Shown here piece by piece: positions 33,234-48,500 of a stretch of 64,000 bases of DNA; the first letter of the stretch is position 1; each line of letters begins with the position of its first letter. The translations under genes were made by a program, and so were the position numbers. The stretch is from NCBI RefSeq assembly GCF_964204645.1, contig NC_134026.1:15518650-15582649 (forward strand). The letters are read 5' to 3'. Origin of the DNA: Tubulanus polymorphus. Its lineage: Eukaryota > Nemertea > Palaeonemertea > Tubulaniformes > Tubulanidae. Below the pieces are notes generated by a model. The model did not search any database. It saw nothing but the letters and a program-made list of their open reading frames with translations, and was not told the origin of the DNA.

Positions 33234-36094
33234 CTACCCTTCGAAGTATTCCATTATTGCTTGTCGTATCTGATTTTCTGGGATGACTAAAGTCGATTTC
33301 CCATGAAGATAATCCTGTATATTCCTCGCTCTATAATCTCTATAGGTGATGTTTGCTTGCATCTGTTGTTGATGTTGTATTTCCTGGTTAAGAATATATG
33401 CAAATACAAACATTAGGCCTAACATGCTAAGATTAGTGTGTTGACATCTAATCCATTACTTACATTAGGTAATAGTAATTGAAGCGGTAAAGGCAGATTT
33501 TCATTTCCCATATGTCTTGCGGAATTGTATAGAAGAATTGCCTAGAGAAATATATCATCCTTTACTGTCATTTACTGTAATCATTTTTCTGGCTTGAAAA
33601 TATTTACAAACATTTATCTGAACAAATACCCTGTGTTTTTTATGAGACTTTTCTCAACTTTCATATTTGCTGTATTGATTGATTTTAGACGATGAATTGT
33701 GGATTCCATTGGAAACATGTCTACGGCGTGGGCTGTTCCAAAACTTCTGATGGTATGAATAATGTGGTGATGTAGGTGAAAATGAGCTGTTAACAGAGAA
33801 GCAGGTAGACATTTTTCCATCTCTACTAAAGTTGAACTAAGTTCTACTGCAATTGTATCCCATTCCGCATTTGTATTTGATGCATATATCTCTGAAAAGT
33901 TAAGAACAAATCTTTTTTGTACAACAGTCGATTCACTGTACTCGTTTACCAGCAATTATTATTTATACCTACTTTCAATGATTTTACAGTATTTGAAGAT
34001 GGTCGACCTCTGCGAGTTACCCAGCATCCCTCTGAGACAATAAATAAATGGACCATTTTTAGCTGCCTGTGGAAGGAAAAAGGGAAATTGATAGATTGTT
34101 GAGCATTTCAAAAACCAATTCCTAAGTCAGCATGGTGTCCCTAGACCCCTAGTTAAAATCATGATCAAGCTAATCGTAGCAGACCTGGCAGTTATCAAAT
34201 TGTAACGAATACTTCTTCAAGCAAATTTAAACAGTTAACATCATTGTATGAAGGCATCTTTTACCTCGATGTAATCATACGATTTTGTTTGACTAGTTTC
34301 ATATTGAAATATCTGAACTGCCCTGCAATTCAATTTACGTAGCTAGATTAGAAACATAGTAAATTCAATAGGCTATTGTGTAGCTATACACAATAAAATC
34401 CCTGCTCAATGCTCAATAGCGATCTCATTTTTAGCATACCTTTTAGATAAGGGATCAAAGGCATCCATGTAAAATCAACGGTTTCCTCTGAACCGCATTT
34501 TTGACAATTTTGTCTGTCTCTATTTTCATACCAATACATCGTGCATCCGTTTACACAAACTTTCTCTTTGCGAAATTTACCAAATATTTGCCTCTCTATG
34601 GTTTCAAGCTGTTTCACTGTTGTTGGCGTAATGTTTGGTTGCGGTTAGATGTGATGAATAAAATACAGTAATTTATTCATTGCAGTTTTTGACATTTTCT
34701 GTCCTTTTGCGTAAAAAGAAGATACCATTCCGACAAACTGTATTAATTTTACATCGGAACCTTCGTAAATCATTTGTTCAAATCTTTCATGCTGTCCATA
34801 ATCCCCTTCATCATTATCACCATCTTCTACATCATCCCAATCATCACCGTCGTCTCCATCTCCACCATCATCTCCACCATCATCACCGTCATCTCCATCT
34901 CCACCATCATCACCGTCATCTCCACCATCATCACCGTCGTCTCCATCTCCACCATCATCTCCACCATCACCGTCCTCACCATCTCCACCATCATCTCCAT
35001 CATCACCGTCCTCTCCATCTCCGCCATCATCTCCATCATCACCGTCATCACTGGCATGATCACCATCTCCACCATCATCATTTACATTATCGTCATTGTA
35101 TCCGTCATAATTCTTGTTGTGTTGATCTTCGTGAATCTGTTCAAAAATGATAAGCTAAATGCTTCATAAATAATCAAAAATTCATATACATGTAGTCTTT
35201 ATATAGTTTTGATATGATTAAATACTACAGCATTTGTACCCCCCCCCCCTGCCACTAATGATATGACGCAATATCAGGGTTCTTTTGATTGAATTCATAA
35301 TATATTGAGTTTTGAGGTCATTGGTTTCAGTGGTATACGGAAAAAATGTCCCCAGAAAAAATGTCCCAGTCTATCATTACTAACTTGGTAAATGTAGTTA
35401 ATTTCACATCATAATAACACCAGAAAACAAACTTGGTATTATATTTTAATTAAAATTTTAACATTTAATAACAAATAATGGCTCTACTTTGCGATTAATT
35501 ATTTGTATTATAAATTTAGAATCTTACATTTGACTTATTATTTGAAGTAACTGTGCATTCACTTAATAACTTTTCATAATTTTCTCCATTAATGATATGT
35601 AATTAAGTAACTGCACATTCAATTCAATAGTAAAATCTCCTTAAATTTGAAACTAGGGAGCGTTGAATATTGAATTGTTAGATTGTTGAGCATTTTTAAC
35701 CACATCCCAAGTGGGTATGATGTCTCTGGTTTCCTAGACCTAACTCAGTTTCGTTTTACGTGCATTAAAATGTTAGATAAATGAACTATGTATTTACTTG
35801 AAGGTCTGCAATATTACATGTAGTTGAATTTTCAGAACTCTCATTGTACTCGCATGTCACGTCTAACTGTAATGTGCAATACATAATTTAAGTTATATCA
35901 TATCATAACTCCTAAAGTCCAGAGAACTACAGTCAGAAATGCTAAGAAAATGTTCTCGCATCAATACATACCTTTACATTCTTGATTCGTGCTTCATGGT
36001 CATCGAACATGTACTTTCGCTTATGTCTATACCGGGTGACACGATTGACATATTTTCCTTTGCACTTCTGGCACGGGCAATAAACCGTCGACAT
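33234..36094 (-). pseudogene. CACTA/EnSpm transposase, exons and fragments
   Basis: Read leftward. Exon 1 (36094-35972) encodes YCPCQKC...HKRKY, a Cys/His N-terminal block, and ends at a clean AAG/GTATGT donor. Next comes a frame (about 35130-34680) with an Asp/Gly-rich acidic linker, then ERFEQMIYEG. A fragment at 34617-34384 has VCVNGCTMYW...CQKCG followed by MPLIPYLK, the zinc-binding block that precedes the catalytic core in EnSpm transposases. A fragment at 33955-33614 has LPASLLTAHFHLHHHI and MFPMESTIHRLK, matching the DUF4218 part that follows the core. Only ~430 bp lie between these, too little for the DDE core, so the catalytic centre is deleted. A further helical fragment ends at 33234. 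Non-functional. Confidence 0.8.
34800..35085 (-). repeat. Coding minisatellite for an Asp/Gly linker
   Basis: Imperfect units such as CACCATCATCTCCATCACC on the plus strand. Read in the transposase frame (minus) they give runs of D and G. Other frames give His- or Met-rich nonsense frames that should not be annotated. Confidence 0.85.
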
Positions 36095-39000
36095 TGCTAA
36101 ATTGAAAAAGAAATTATGAATACTCTGTGTCCACTGATTTTGTTAATTTTTGGCGAACCGTAGGTTTGCCTATGCAAACGGTCTTGTGAAACAGTTTTCA
36201 TTGAAAATGAATAGAGTACCGGTGTGTCAACAAGGCATAAACATTGGCCATTGAATCAATAGTGTTGATTTTTGGTGTCATGGTTTAGCTTAATGAATTC
36301 TCGAGCCCACAAAAAATTCATTGTGATCGAGTTATTTTTAAGGGACTTATTCTTGAAAAACACGTAAAAACCCTGCTTTTTAGCACTAAGTAATGTCACG
36401 TTTTTACGTATGACAATTATATATAACGAGAGAAATCCCACAATAAGTAGTGCCAAAACGAGAAACTTGAATAGAAGAGTTATATATATTTGCGCAACGT
36501 TTCGGCTAAAGACTATTAGCCATCATCAGGCGTTCTCAGTACTCGTCTCAACAATCGCCTTTTTTTATGAACCGTGGTGCTCTACTCTATATTCAATTTT
36601 CAGGTTCGAATCCCTGCTGCAGAGGGAGGATGTGTTAGATGGCGAACACCGGGGGAGATGCATCTAACAGTAAAGTATACGCAGCCTCTCAGAATGGCAC
36701 TGGGGGCTGATGCATAGTTTACAAGGTTCAGTTACCTGAACTGAACGTTCGTCAGAAATAAAGAGTAAGACAAGTAAGAAACGATTGAGAGTTTCACGTG
36801 TACGTGTACATTCAATTTAGAACTTTATTTTTGACGTGGAAATATTAAACATCAATACATATCAATACATATAAGTTATTTTATTTACACAAACTCGAGA
36901 AATCGTAGAATATGGTCAGTAGTAGACCATTTTGGTCTAAATCCGGCTTGTGATTCACTAGTTATATTGTTTGTAGATTTGGGAATAAACACAGGTCGTG
37001 GTCACGGACGGACGTATTTTCGGCACGCTCCGGTACAGCGCGATTAACGATATCGATGTGAAGCAACGAGGTTAGTTAGAAACTTTTGTAAGACGATATA
37101 GTTTGTAGAGCCTCTGTTGGTGCTGCCATCTATAATTTAGTTTCGAAATTATTGTATCCGAAATTTCGCTTATCTTAACAAAAAGATATGTATACAGTAA
37201 TAAATCAGCGTCGGGAGTTTGTCGTCGTTATTTTGTTAATCGTTTGGAGGTTATGAAATTTGCTCTTCGTATCGCGCTTTTGTTTTATCGCATCCACCAC
37301 ACCTTCGACGCCGTTTTCACTCATGTGCACTCACGCACACCGATCAGTTTGGTCTGTAAATAAATCATTTAAAGAAAACATTACTCACGTTGCTCTTCGT
37401 GTCTGTTTCTATATTTCTTTTGTCTAAGAGGAGATATTTGTAGGACTTATGGTTGAAAATCGTGATTGGAAATGGAATTTGAACATTATTATATAACTAC
37501 GTGTACTGTTGCTACCATGGTGATAAAAACCGACGATTTCAATTCTGTCGGAAGTTCGTCGGAAAATCGTCGTTAATCCTATCCGTCGGTAATTAGTCTG
37601 TAAATAACCGCTAGATAACCGACGATATTAAACTGACAATTTACCGCTTAATTTCCGTCGATTTACCGACATTTAATCTACCAAATAACCGCTCATTTAC
37701 CGCAAGGGCCAATAGTGATTCCAATAAACATATTCTTTTAGTGACCTTGTGGTGGCCTGAAGCCCAACACAATAAACCTTTACTTTACTACATGTACATA
37801 ACAATAATCATACCTGAACAATCCACAACGTCCTTTAAACGCGGGATAATAAATGGCCTTCGATTTTTTCTGTTCCACTTCCATTCGAATCCACTCTACT
37901 AATTGTAATGAATCTAATCATTCAATGATCCACTATGTGTTTCACCTCAAACAAAGAAGCAGTGTCACTTTTGGTCCAGTTGTCAATGATCCCCTATTAT
38001 ACATTGTCATACATTAATGCGTTTTGAAATCATTATGAGAATAGAATACTGAATAGATCGTGAAAGCCTGTGAAAACGGCGTGAAAACGTGTTGCTTAAC
38101 AATGGCAATATGGCTGCCACCGCGCAGGGGTGCTTGGGAGTTTAATTGAAATAGATTATTTAATTATTAATAAGTTTTACATCTGCATTTTAGTTCTTTT
38201 AGAATTTAAGAATAATCGTGATTAGTGATATTTAATTAGTAAAAATAACTTATACTAAGTTATTATGAAGCTAAGGCAAAATCAATTAAGTAAGTTGAAA
38301 ATAACGATTCAGTGAAGAAATGACGATCATTTTAATATAAGCTGTATTATAAAAATAGACAAAAAGGTGCATGAATAAGGCCTGTTACTATTTAATTCAA
38401 CATTTAGATGAGATTAGATTTGTCTAGGTTTTTTCTGTTCATTGAAAACCATTTAATCGGAGCTCGTCAGTTCGTCAGTGAGGTTTTCATTTTAGTAGTG
38501 TTCCAAAATGGAAGACAAATAACATAAAGATGCACTTTTTAGTGGAAAAATTACCCGTAAATATCGATGTATACCTACCGAATTCGTCTTTTGCAAGCAT
38601 GGAGTTTGAAAAAGAAATTGCAAGTAGCAGGCCAGTTAAAATACGCGAGTAGGCCTACATGTTAAACATTTGGAGGTAAGATCATTTTAAATCTAAGCAA
38701 ATCAAATTGACTTTATTAGTTCTTATCAATTCAATGTTAAACAAGTATATTATTGGTTTGACAATAAAGTTGACAGGACTAACAAGAGACATGGAGAATT
38801 ATGCAATTGCATAGGCCAATTGTTTAGTTTAATGTTAATGTTGTTAGTTTTTACAAGAGGGCTCAGTTCTAATTGAGGGGATGGCCTCTGTATGTCTCAG
38901 TGGACGATCGCATTGTACCACATACTTTTTATGTGTACAACATACAAAACATGGTGTATACATATATAATGGATAATGTATGATAGACAATGCTATGTAT

Positions 39001-39205
39001 TTCGTATATAAGCCCTTACAGACAAAAAAGCCAGGTCCGATCTGGTACGTTATGCATGAGGTTTACTGTTCATCGCAACAATAGGCTACGAAATCGCTAG
39101 CTGGAAAGCAACCTACGTATAGGCCTACTGTAGCCTTAAGTTCTATATGCTTGGGAATAATTTATTCTCAAATTACTTCTTGTTTTGTAGATGGTAATAT
39201 GTTGC
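36095..39205. other. CACTA-internal non-coding with nested repeats
   Basis: Contains: a TTGGCGAACCGTAGGTTTGC hairpin motif at about 36150-36172 that recurs at 61.1 kb; a GGCTAAAGACTATTAGCC hairpin within an ACGTTTCGGCTAAAG...CATCATCAGG block at 36497-36530, a type often seen at Penelope-like element ends; a TTCGAATCC box near 36604; and repeated CCGACGAT/ACCGCT motifs at 37530-37700. No gene supported. Confidence 0.5.
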
Positions 39206-39905
39206 TAAATGATGGACATTTCGATTTTTCAAGAAGTCGATTTTGAGAATCTGGAAGATTTAAGAATTGAAAATGGCCACAATCCACCAATAATGCAGAC
39301 AATGGTTGTGACGACGTAAGTTAGTAATACAGTGCCTTATGACTAAAGTGAATGCAATCTTAATTGCCAATCTACTCATCCGATATGAACTTGACCAATC
39401 ACCACAATGTTTAATCTAGTTTGCAGCCACAGCTCATTGATGGAAATAGATGATCCTCTCCACACAAATGCTGAGGTGACCCTTCGTGGGGCTGTTACTA
39501 CTATTATGACGTTCTTCCTCGAAGCTGGATCCACATCAACTGTTTTGACTGGATTGTTGGATCGGTTGAATTTACTGTTACTGAAAAGCGGTTCTACGCA
39601 GTTCTAAATGCCTATTTTGAAAAGATTTTCTCTATGTGCGGAGGTGAACAAATATTACTGCGCTGTATATAAGACATTATTCAAAAAATTGCAGGTATGA
39701 TACAAATGTTCATTATGTGATATACAGTATGATAAGGCAACATTAGAGGAAAAAGGACATTTTTTGTGTACATGCCCATTAATGAACAACTGAAAAGACT
39801 CCTCGGCTAAGAAGAGCTAGCTAGCAAAATTAATGAATGGGCCTACAAGGAAAGCAGAACACTTGGAGCTGGTGACAGCAATATATTCAACATTTTTCAT
39901 AAATA
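39206..39905 (+). pseudogene. Plus-strand gene remnant inside the CACTA element
   Basis: A frame from about 39210 (MMDISIFQEVDFENLEDLRIENG) runs to a GTAAGT donor near 39316. A T/C-rich tract ending TTTGCAG at about 39425 is a good acceptor, followed by LMEIDDPLHTNAEVTLRGAVTTIMTFFLEAGSTS to a TAA at 39605-39607. Further on, in another frame, YMPINEQLKRLLG (39768-39810) and INEWAYKESRTLGAGDS (39830-39880) look like a decayed continuation. Intron signals and uneven codon use suggest a real second gene of the element, on the strand opposite the transposase, now broken. Family not recognised. Confidence 0.5.
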
Positions 39906-40329
39906 ACATTGTAATTCGGGGCTTGGGCAGTCCCCTAAGCCTCTAGTTATCTTGATAATAAATGAAATATCCAAAATTTTTTGTTCAGATCATGATTTTT
40001 GTGAAACAGTTTTTGGATTTATTCAGAGGGCAACAAAGACATGTGCTTCATTCATACAGGATCCAATCTAGTCAATACAGGACAAACAACATGACTTTTT
40101 TGACACGGCATCCTGGAAAAAACTACTAAATGAGGATCAAACAATTAAAAAGACAGGAGATTCCTTCAATTCTCCGAACATTACATGCAAAATCTTACTT
40201 TTTATGAAATCATGTGAAGCCAAATGATGTAATTACAAATTTTATTGCAGTTCACAAAAGTGACCAATTATGAGAAACAAGGTACATGTATAATTTAGCC
40301 TAGTACATGCATCCAGATTGCACATGTAT

Positions 40330-40570
40330 TTCAGAAGCCACACATGAATTTACACGTGTTTTTAAAATACACGTCCTAAGTTACACGTGTATTTCAAGAT
40401 ACACATCTTCAGTACACGTGTAATTCAAAATACATGTCCAAACTACACGTGTATTTTAGAAATACACGTGTTTTACACATGTACTTCAAAATACACGTCA
40501 AAAGTACACGTGTAATTTCATATTACACGTGTATTACACGTGTATTTAGCTAAATACACGTGTACCATTT
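40330..40570 (-). repeat. Right subterminal array of TACACGTGTA
   Basis: About twelve copies of ACACGTGTA-type motifs, less regular than the left array, joined to the right terminal inverted repeat. Confidence 0.88.
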
Positions 40571-40584
40571 TCATAAGGGTGGTG

Positions 40585-43489
<2,905 letters not shown>

Positions 43490-44325
43490 GGATTGAATGC
43501 GGGATATCGACAAATTCAAGTTCTTGAATTACTCGTTTGATGGCGCTAGTCTGAACCGGAAATTGGAACCTAAATCCGCCATGTTCTAGTTCATTTGCAA
43601 TAAAAATCTCTCGCTTCAAGTTTTTAGTTAGCGATATTTTACTTACTATGCAACGGCACGCATAATCCTTTGAGTATGATATCCTGATAATGTGTTGAAT
43701 TCGATAAAACCTCACTTCAAACGCTAAAGATTACTTGAAATGTCAAAAAACTACCAAAAATAACAAATTTAGCGATGACGCTCGAAGCAGATAATGGAAG
43801 TAATGACTGGTGCCGGGTGTAATCACTTTGTTGTTGAGTTCAAGACTCTTAAGGTAAATTTATTGCAGGCAACACTGATAAATATGAAATAATATTATGA
43901 AATAAAATTGACTTTACAAGGACTAAACTCGTAGATTTATAATAAAAATATGAAAAGTACCAGGACTGGAACCAACAATCTTAATTGGGCCGTCAAGTGC
44001 CGCCACCATGTGATACCTGGCAACCAGTCTTTACATCGTCAGCCGTTGCAAAATGTTTTTTAATAATTCTAGGGCATTTATAGTGATTTCTAGCCTTTGC
44101 AGTGAGGTTTTATCATATCCAACGTAGCGGTAGGATAACATATTTCAAGGATTATGCGTGACGATATATAGTAAGTAAAATATCGCTCATTGAAAACTTG
44201 AAGCGAGAGATTTTCATTGCAAATGAACTAGAGCATGGCGGATTTAGGTTCAAATTTCCGGTTCTGACTAGCGCCATCAAACGAGTAATTCAAGAACTTG
44301 AATTTGTCGATATCCCGTATTGCGA
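43490..44325. mobile_element. Fold-back element with ~235-bp inverted arms
   Basis: Arms 43490-43730 and 44095-44325 are inverted copies, for example GATATCGACAAATTCAAG at 43503 against CTTGAATTTGTCGATATC at 44298. The arms differ by point changes and a small indel. The ~365-bp centre is non-coding. The open frames in both arms (43485-43715, 44198-44392) encode the same short peptide read from mirrored DNA, with no known domain. Confidence 0.82.
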
Positions 44326-45323
44326 AGTATGTATGTCCTGTCAATTTCACGATACGATTGACCGGCCAAACTGGTTGGAAATAGATCAATAATAAAGTTA
44401 TCTATATATAGTTTTCAAGTTTTAATAGTTTTCTTGAGAAAAACTTTAAAGATTAGTTATCTATATTCCAGTTATCTAAATAAGTTGTTCTCAGCTATTT
44501 GCACATTGATAAAAATGTGATAACAATATTTAGATATAGTATGAATATTATAAATTAAATGTCTTTACGAAATGTTTGTCTTTGATATATTGTTCTTTTC
44601 CAGTACACATCCATGCAGTAGTTCAACACTTCTTCTTGACATGCTGTAGTTGCTCCTTTTTACATAATAATTTACATAATAATCCTTCTTGGAAAGTTTT
44701 AGCTGTAATGAGGAATGGATGACGGAAATATAAGTGATCGAAAAGTGTAAATTTGAAGGAATTTTCACATCGCGTAGTTCGTCTGACACCCATGTAGATG
44801 GCGCTGATGATGACACAATATGAGCTACATGCTGAATTCAAGCCAGCGCAAATTCCTAGTTTCATGCTGATATACATGACATATAAAGTTTTAGGTTTTA
44901 GTTATAGGTTTATCTTATATGACCGGCTTTACTGCATAGTATATATTACACTCATCAGATCCTGGTATTAGAGCCGTGGGAAACACTACCGGTACTGATC
45001 ATCTGAGTAGTCGTGTTTACCTTGCCGGCTACCGCGCTGTACTAGGCCGATTGGAGGTAAAAGTGTGTCATATCTTGATTATTTGTAAATGGTTACATTT
45101 CTGATGAAAATAATGATATAACCAATAGCAAGTAGTCAGTGCACGTTCAGAAAATTCGTGCACCTGTTATTCAGTAATCAGTAATCAGCAATCAGTAATA
45201 GGCCTATACGAATTTTAAAATCCTGCAAAACAGTTCAAAGAAGTTCACTGTTCACTGGTCCAATCAAAACAACATTGAGGTATATGTGAAGGATCGATGT
45301 CAAATGAAAATTAATAGACATTA
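44326..45323. other. Non-coding, nothing recognised
   Basis: No supported gene or repeat family. Confidence 0.4.
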
Positions 45324-45496
45324 GCAGCGGCGGTCCAGGATACCATGGAGGAGGTGCACAAATCCAAATAGGAGGGGGGGGGGGGGGTCTGAGGGTCCAA
45401 CCCCAGAAAATAGCAATTTGAATAGTGATTTTCAAACTTTCATGAACGATGCAGAACTGCCGCAAAAAAGCGCTGGTAATTGTAAACGACGACATA
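45324..45496. repeat. Left half of a small repeat split by the Polinton
   Basis: AGCAGCGGCGGTCCAGGATACC near 45324 is mirrored by CTCTGGATCCGCCGCTGATT at 63387-63406, just beyond the right Polinton end. The two may be the ends of a ~300-bp MITE into which the Polinton jumped. Includes a G-run of 15 at 45373-45387. Confidence 0.4.
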
Positions 45497-45592
45497 AGTA
45501 ATTAGAAATTGTGGCTTTCAGGCCAGAGGGCGAGAGGGCGAGACACCTCTCATCACCACAAGTAATTTTTTTTTCTTATAAATGGGAGAGAG
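45497..45592 (+). repeat. Left terminal inverted repeat of the Polinton
   Basis: About 95 bp, nearly identical to the reverse complement of 63176-63270, including GAGGGCGAGAGGGCGAGACA and CCTCTCATCACCACAA. It runs through TATAAATGGGAGA, so the repeat contains the promoter-like motif and the start codon of the gene reading inward. Confidence 0.95.
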
Positions 45593-48500
45593 TGAACAAC
45601 ATACAGAACAAATTGATGTTAATGAAAATCAATTTTATTGTACATATTGTAAAAAATACATTGATAAAACTCATAAAGCACGACATGAAAAAACCGTAAA
45701 TCATATAAAAAATGTTATAGATTTTGAAACTCCAGAAAATTCCAATGAAAGAAAAGAACGATTAGATGATATGAATGTGGATGAAATAAAATGTGAAGTT
45801 TGTCATGAATTTATAGTAAAAAGGAATTATAAAAGACATATCAAATCACAAAAACACCATCAAAATTTGAGTAATAATGTTTTAGGAATAGATTATTTCG
45901 GTGATAAACCTCAACAAGTAAAAAAACCAACTTCAAAAACTAAATCCATTTCAAATAAACCTTACATGGAAAATGTTAGAAATTATATCGATTCACTAGA
46001 AATAAAAGTTACAATTGAAATTTTAGAAACATTACATAGTTTAATTGGTCCTGCAGCCATTATATTTAGATTTTTTAAAGGTACAACAATAGAAGATTAT
46101 AGTAAGTTTAATGAAATAATGGGAAAAATACTAGATTTGATAACAGATGTTGAATATCCAAAAATTAGTATCTCTGGGAAAGTAAGTTTTTTAAAGTCAG
46201 AGGAGAAAATGGATTATAATATTCAAACACTCTCTGAAGAAATAATTTCAAAAACACAAATAAAAGAGAAGTTAGAAAAAATATTTAATGAATTTAAACG
46301 TCACATTGAAGAAAGATATTTTGAGGGTTCTGGTTTAACATTGAATGAAATTATATTTTTAGATTTAAATGATAATGTTACAAAAAGGAATAAAACATCA
46401 AAAAGTAAAACAATGTTTAAAACTGATCCAAACTTTACTACAGAAAAGGATATTAAAGCATCAAGTTATATCAAATTACCATTTACAACAAAAGCAGTAA
46501 TAAATGTTCAAAATGAAGATAATAAATGTTTTCCATGGTCAATTATTAGTTGCTTACATCCAACAGAAGAACATGTTTATAGAATAACAGATTACCGGAA
46601 ATATGAAACATTATATAAAATTGATCAATATCCAGTAACTATAAAAATGATAGTTAAGATAGAAAAAGTTAATAATTTTTTATAATAAATGTATTCGAAT
46701 TAATGTAATTACCAAAGACAAAAGGTGAAAATATTAAAGATTATACATTAGAAGCTTTATATTTAACAGAATATTATGATGATGAAAATGCTATAGATTT
46801 GTTATATTCAAAAAAGATGAAAATGAACATTATATGTGGTTAAAACAAATTGATTTATTCTTTAGAACAGAAAGTGATCATCATCGTAAAATTTATCTAT
46901 GTAGAAAATGTTTATCTAAATTTATGACTGAGAATACATTATTAAAACATAAAGAAGTATGTGACAATAAAGATTTTTGTAAATTAATAATGCCAACAAA
47001 AAAGATTGTAAGTTGAAATTTACTAATCATAAATTTAAAAATATTGTTCCATTTGTAATTTATGGAGATTTTGAATCGTTGATTAAAGAATTAACTGATC
47101 AAGATACAAAAGAAATATACAATAAAAAGCAATTTTTAAAATCAATGGATAAAGGAAATGAATTAAATGAAGACATAATTCAAGATCCACCAATTATAAA
47201 CACAATTTAAAAAGTTCATCAAAGAGCTGCTGCTTATGGAATTTTACATAAAGTCAAATTATCCTGAATTATATGAAAGTCAATATATTTCCTTTAGGTT
47301 AATGATTTTTGTAATGAAATAAATGAATTAGAAAGTGATTTTGCAAAATTATTGAACAAAAATAAAGGAATAGTTATGACAAAAGAAGATGAAATTCATT
47401 CTAATTATGCAACTCATTGTTGTTATTGTGAAAAACGTTTTTATTCATTTGATAAAAAAGAGATCATGATCATTTAAATTCAAAATACCGCGGAGCTGCT
47501 CATAAAGATTGTAATTTACAAGCTAAGAAAGTTAATTTCGTACCAATATTATTTCATAATTTATCAGGCTATGATACCCATCTATTTATAAAACAATTAT
47601 CGGGAAAATTGGGCGCAATTAATCAAGAAATAGAAGAATATAATGCTATGAATGGTGCAAATGTAAGGAAATATGATTTTAAACTATTAGCTAAGACATC
47701 TGAAAATTATTTTTCACTTCAATTTGGTTGCATTAGATTTTTAGATTCTTATAGATTTCTAGCAAGGTCATTAGATAATTTAGCAAACGTTTAGTTGATA
47801 ATGATTTTATAATAACTCAACATTATTATCCAAATGAACAATATTTTAAATTATTGAGATATAAAGGCGCAATTCCTTATTCATTTTATAAAACACATGA
47901 TGATTTTAATGTAACAGAATTATTAAAAGAACAATTTTATGATCAATTAAGAGGAGTATGTGAAAGATGAAGTGTTTAATAGAACATTAAATATTTGGGA
48001 TCACTTTAAGATAAAAAATCATGGTGAATTAGTAGATTTATATTTAAAATCAGATGTTGTGATATTGGCTGACATATTTGAAAAATTTAGAGAAGTTAAT
48101 TTGAAGTCCTGGTTTAACCTGACAATGTGGTTTAAAATATACAAATGTAGAATTAGATTTATTAAAAGAACCAGACATGGTTTTATTATTTGAAAAATCA
48201 ATAAGGGGGGGGGGGAATTAGTGGTGTTATGGGAGATAGACATTTTAAAGCAAATGATGAATATAAATTATTATATATTGACGCCAATAATTTATATGGT
48301 TAGGCAATGATGCAACCTCAACCATACAAAAATTTTATATTAACTGAAGTTGAAAATGATGATAAAACTGACTGGGAAAGCGCAATTACGAGTTTAAAAG
48401 ATGAAGCACCAATTGGTTATTTCTTTGTAGTTGATTTGGAATATCCTGATAACATAAAGTTTGAAACAAGAAATTTACCTTATTGCCCTGAACATTTAGC

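Larger units (their letters stand above)
29956..40584. mobile_element. CACTA/EnSpm DNA transposon, ~10.6 kb
   Basis: Ends: left CACTGCCCTTACGAAAATGG (from 29956); right, read inward on the minus strand, CACCACCCTTATGAAAATGG (from 40584), both followed by TACACGTGTA. CACT-type termini with dense subterminal repeats are characteristic of CACTA elements, and the interior has EnSpm-type transposase remnants on the minus strand. No matching 2-4-bp target duplication is evident (GTT left, GCA right), so one edge may be altered. A MITE and at least one other repeat have inserted into it. Confidence 0.82.

Noticed and set aside
34680-35169. Plus-strand His- or Ile/Ser-rich open frames
   Set aside because: Other-strand readings of the Asp/Gly-coding minisatellite of the CACTA transposase.
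36595-36640. Possible tRNA gene or tRNA-derived SINE (TTCGAATCC box)
   Set aside because: A B-box-like sequence is present but no A box or cloverleaf could be drawn.
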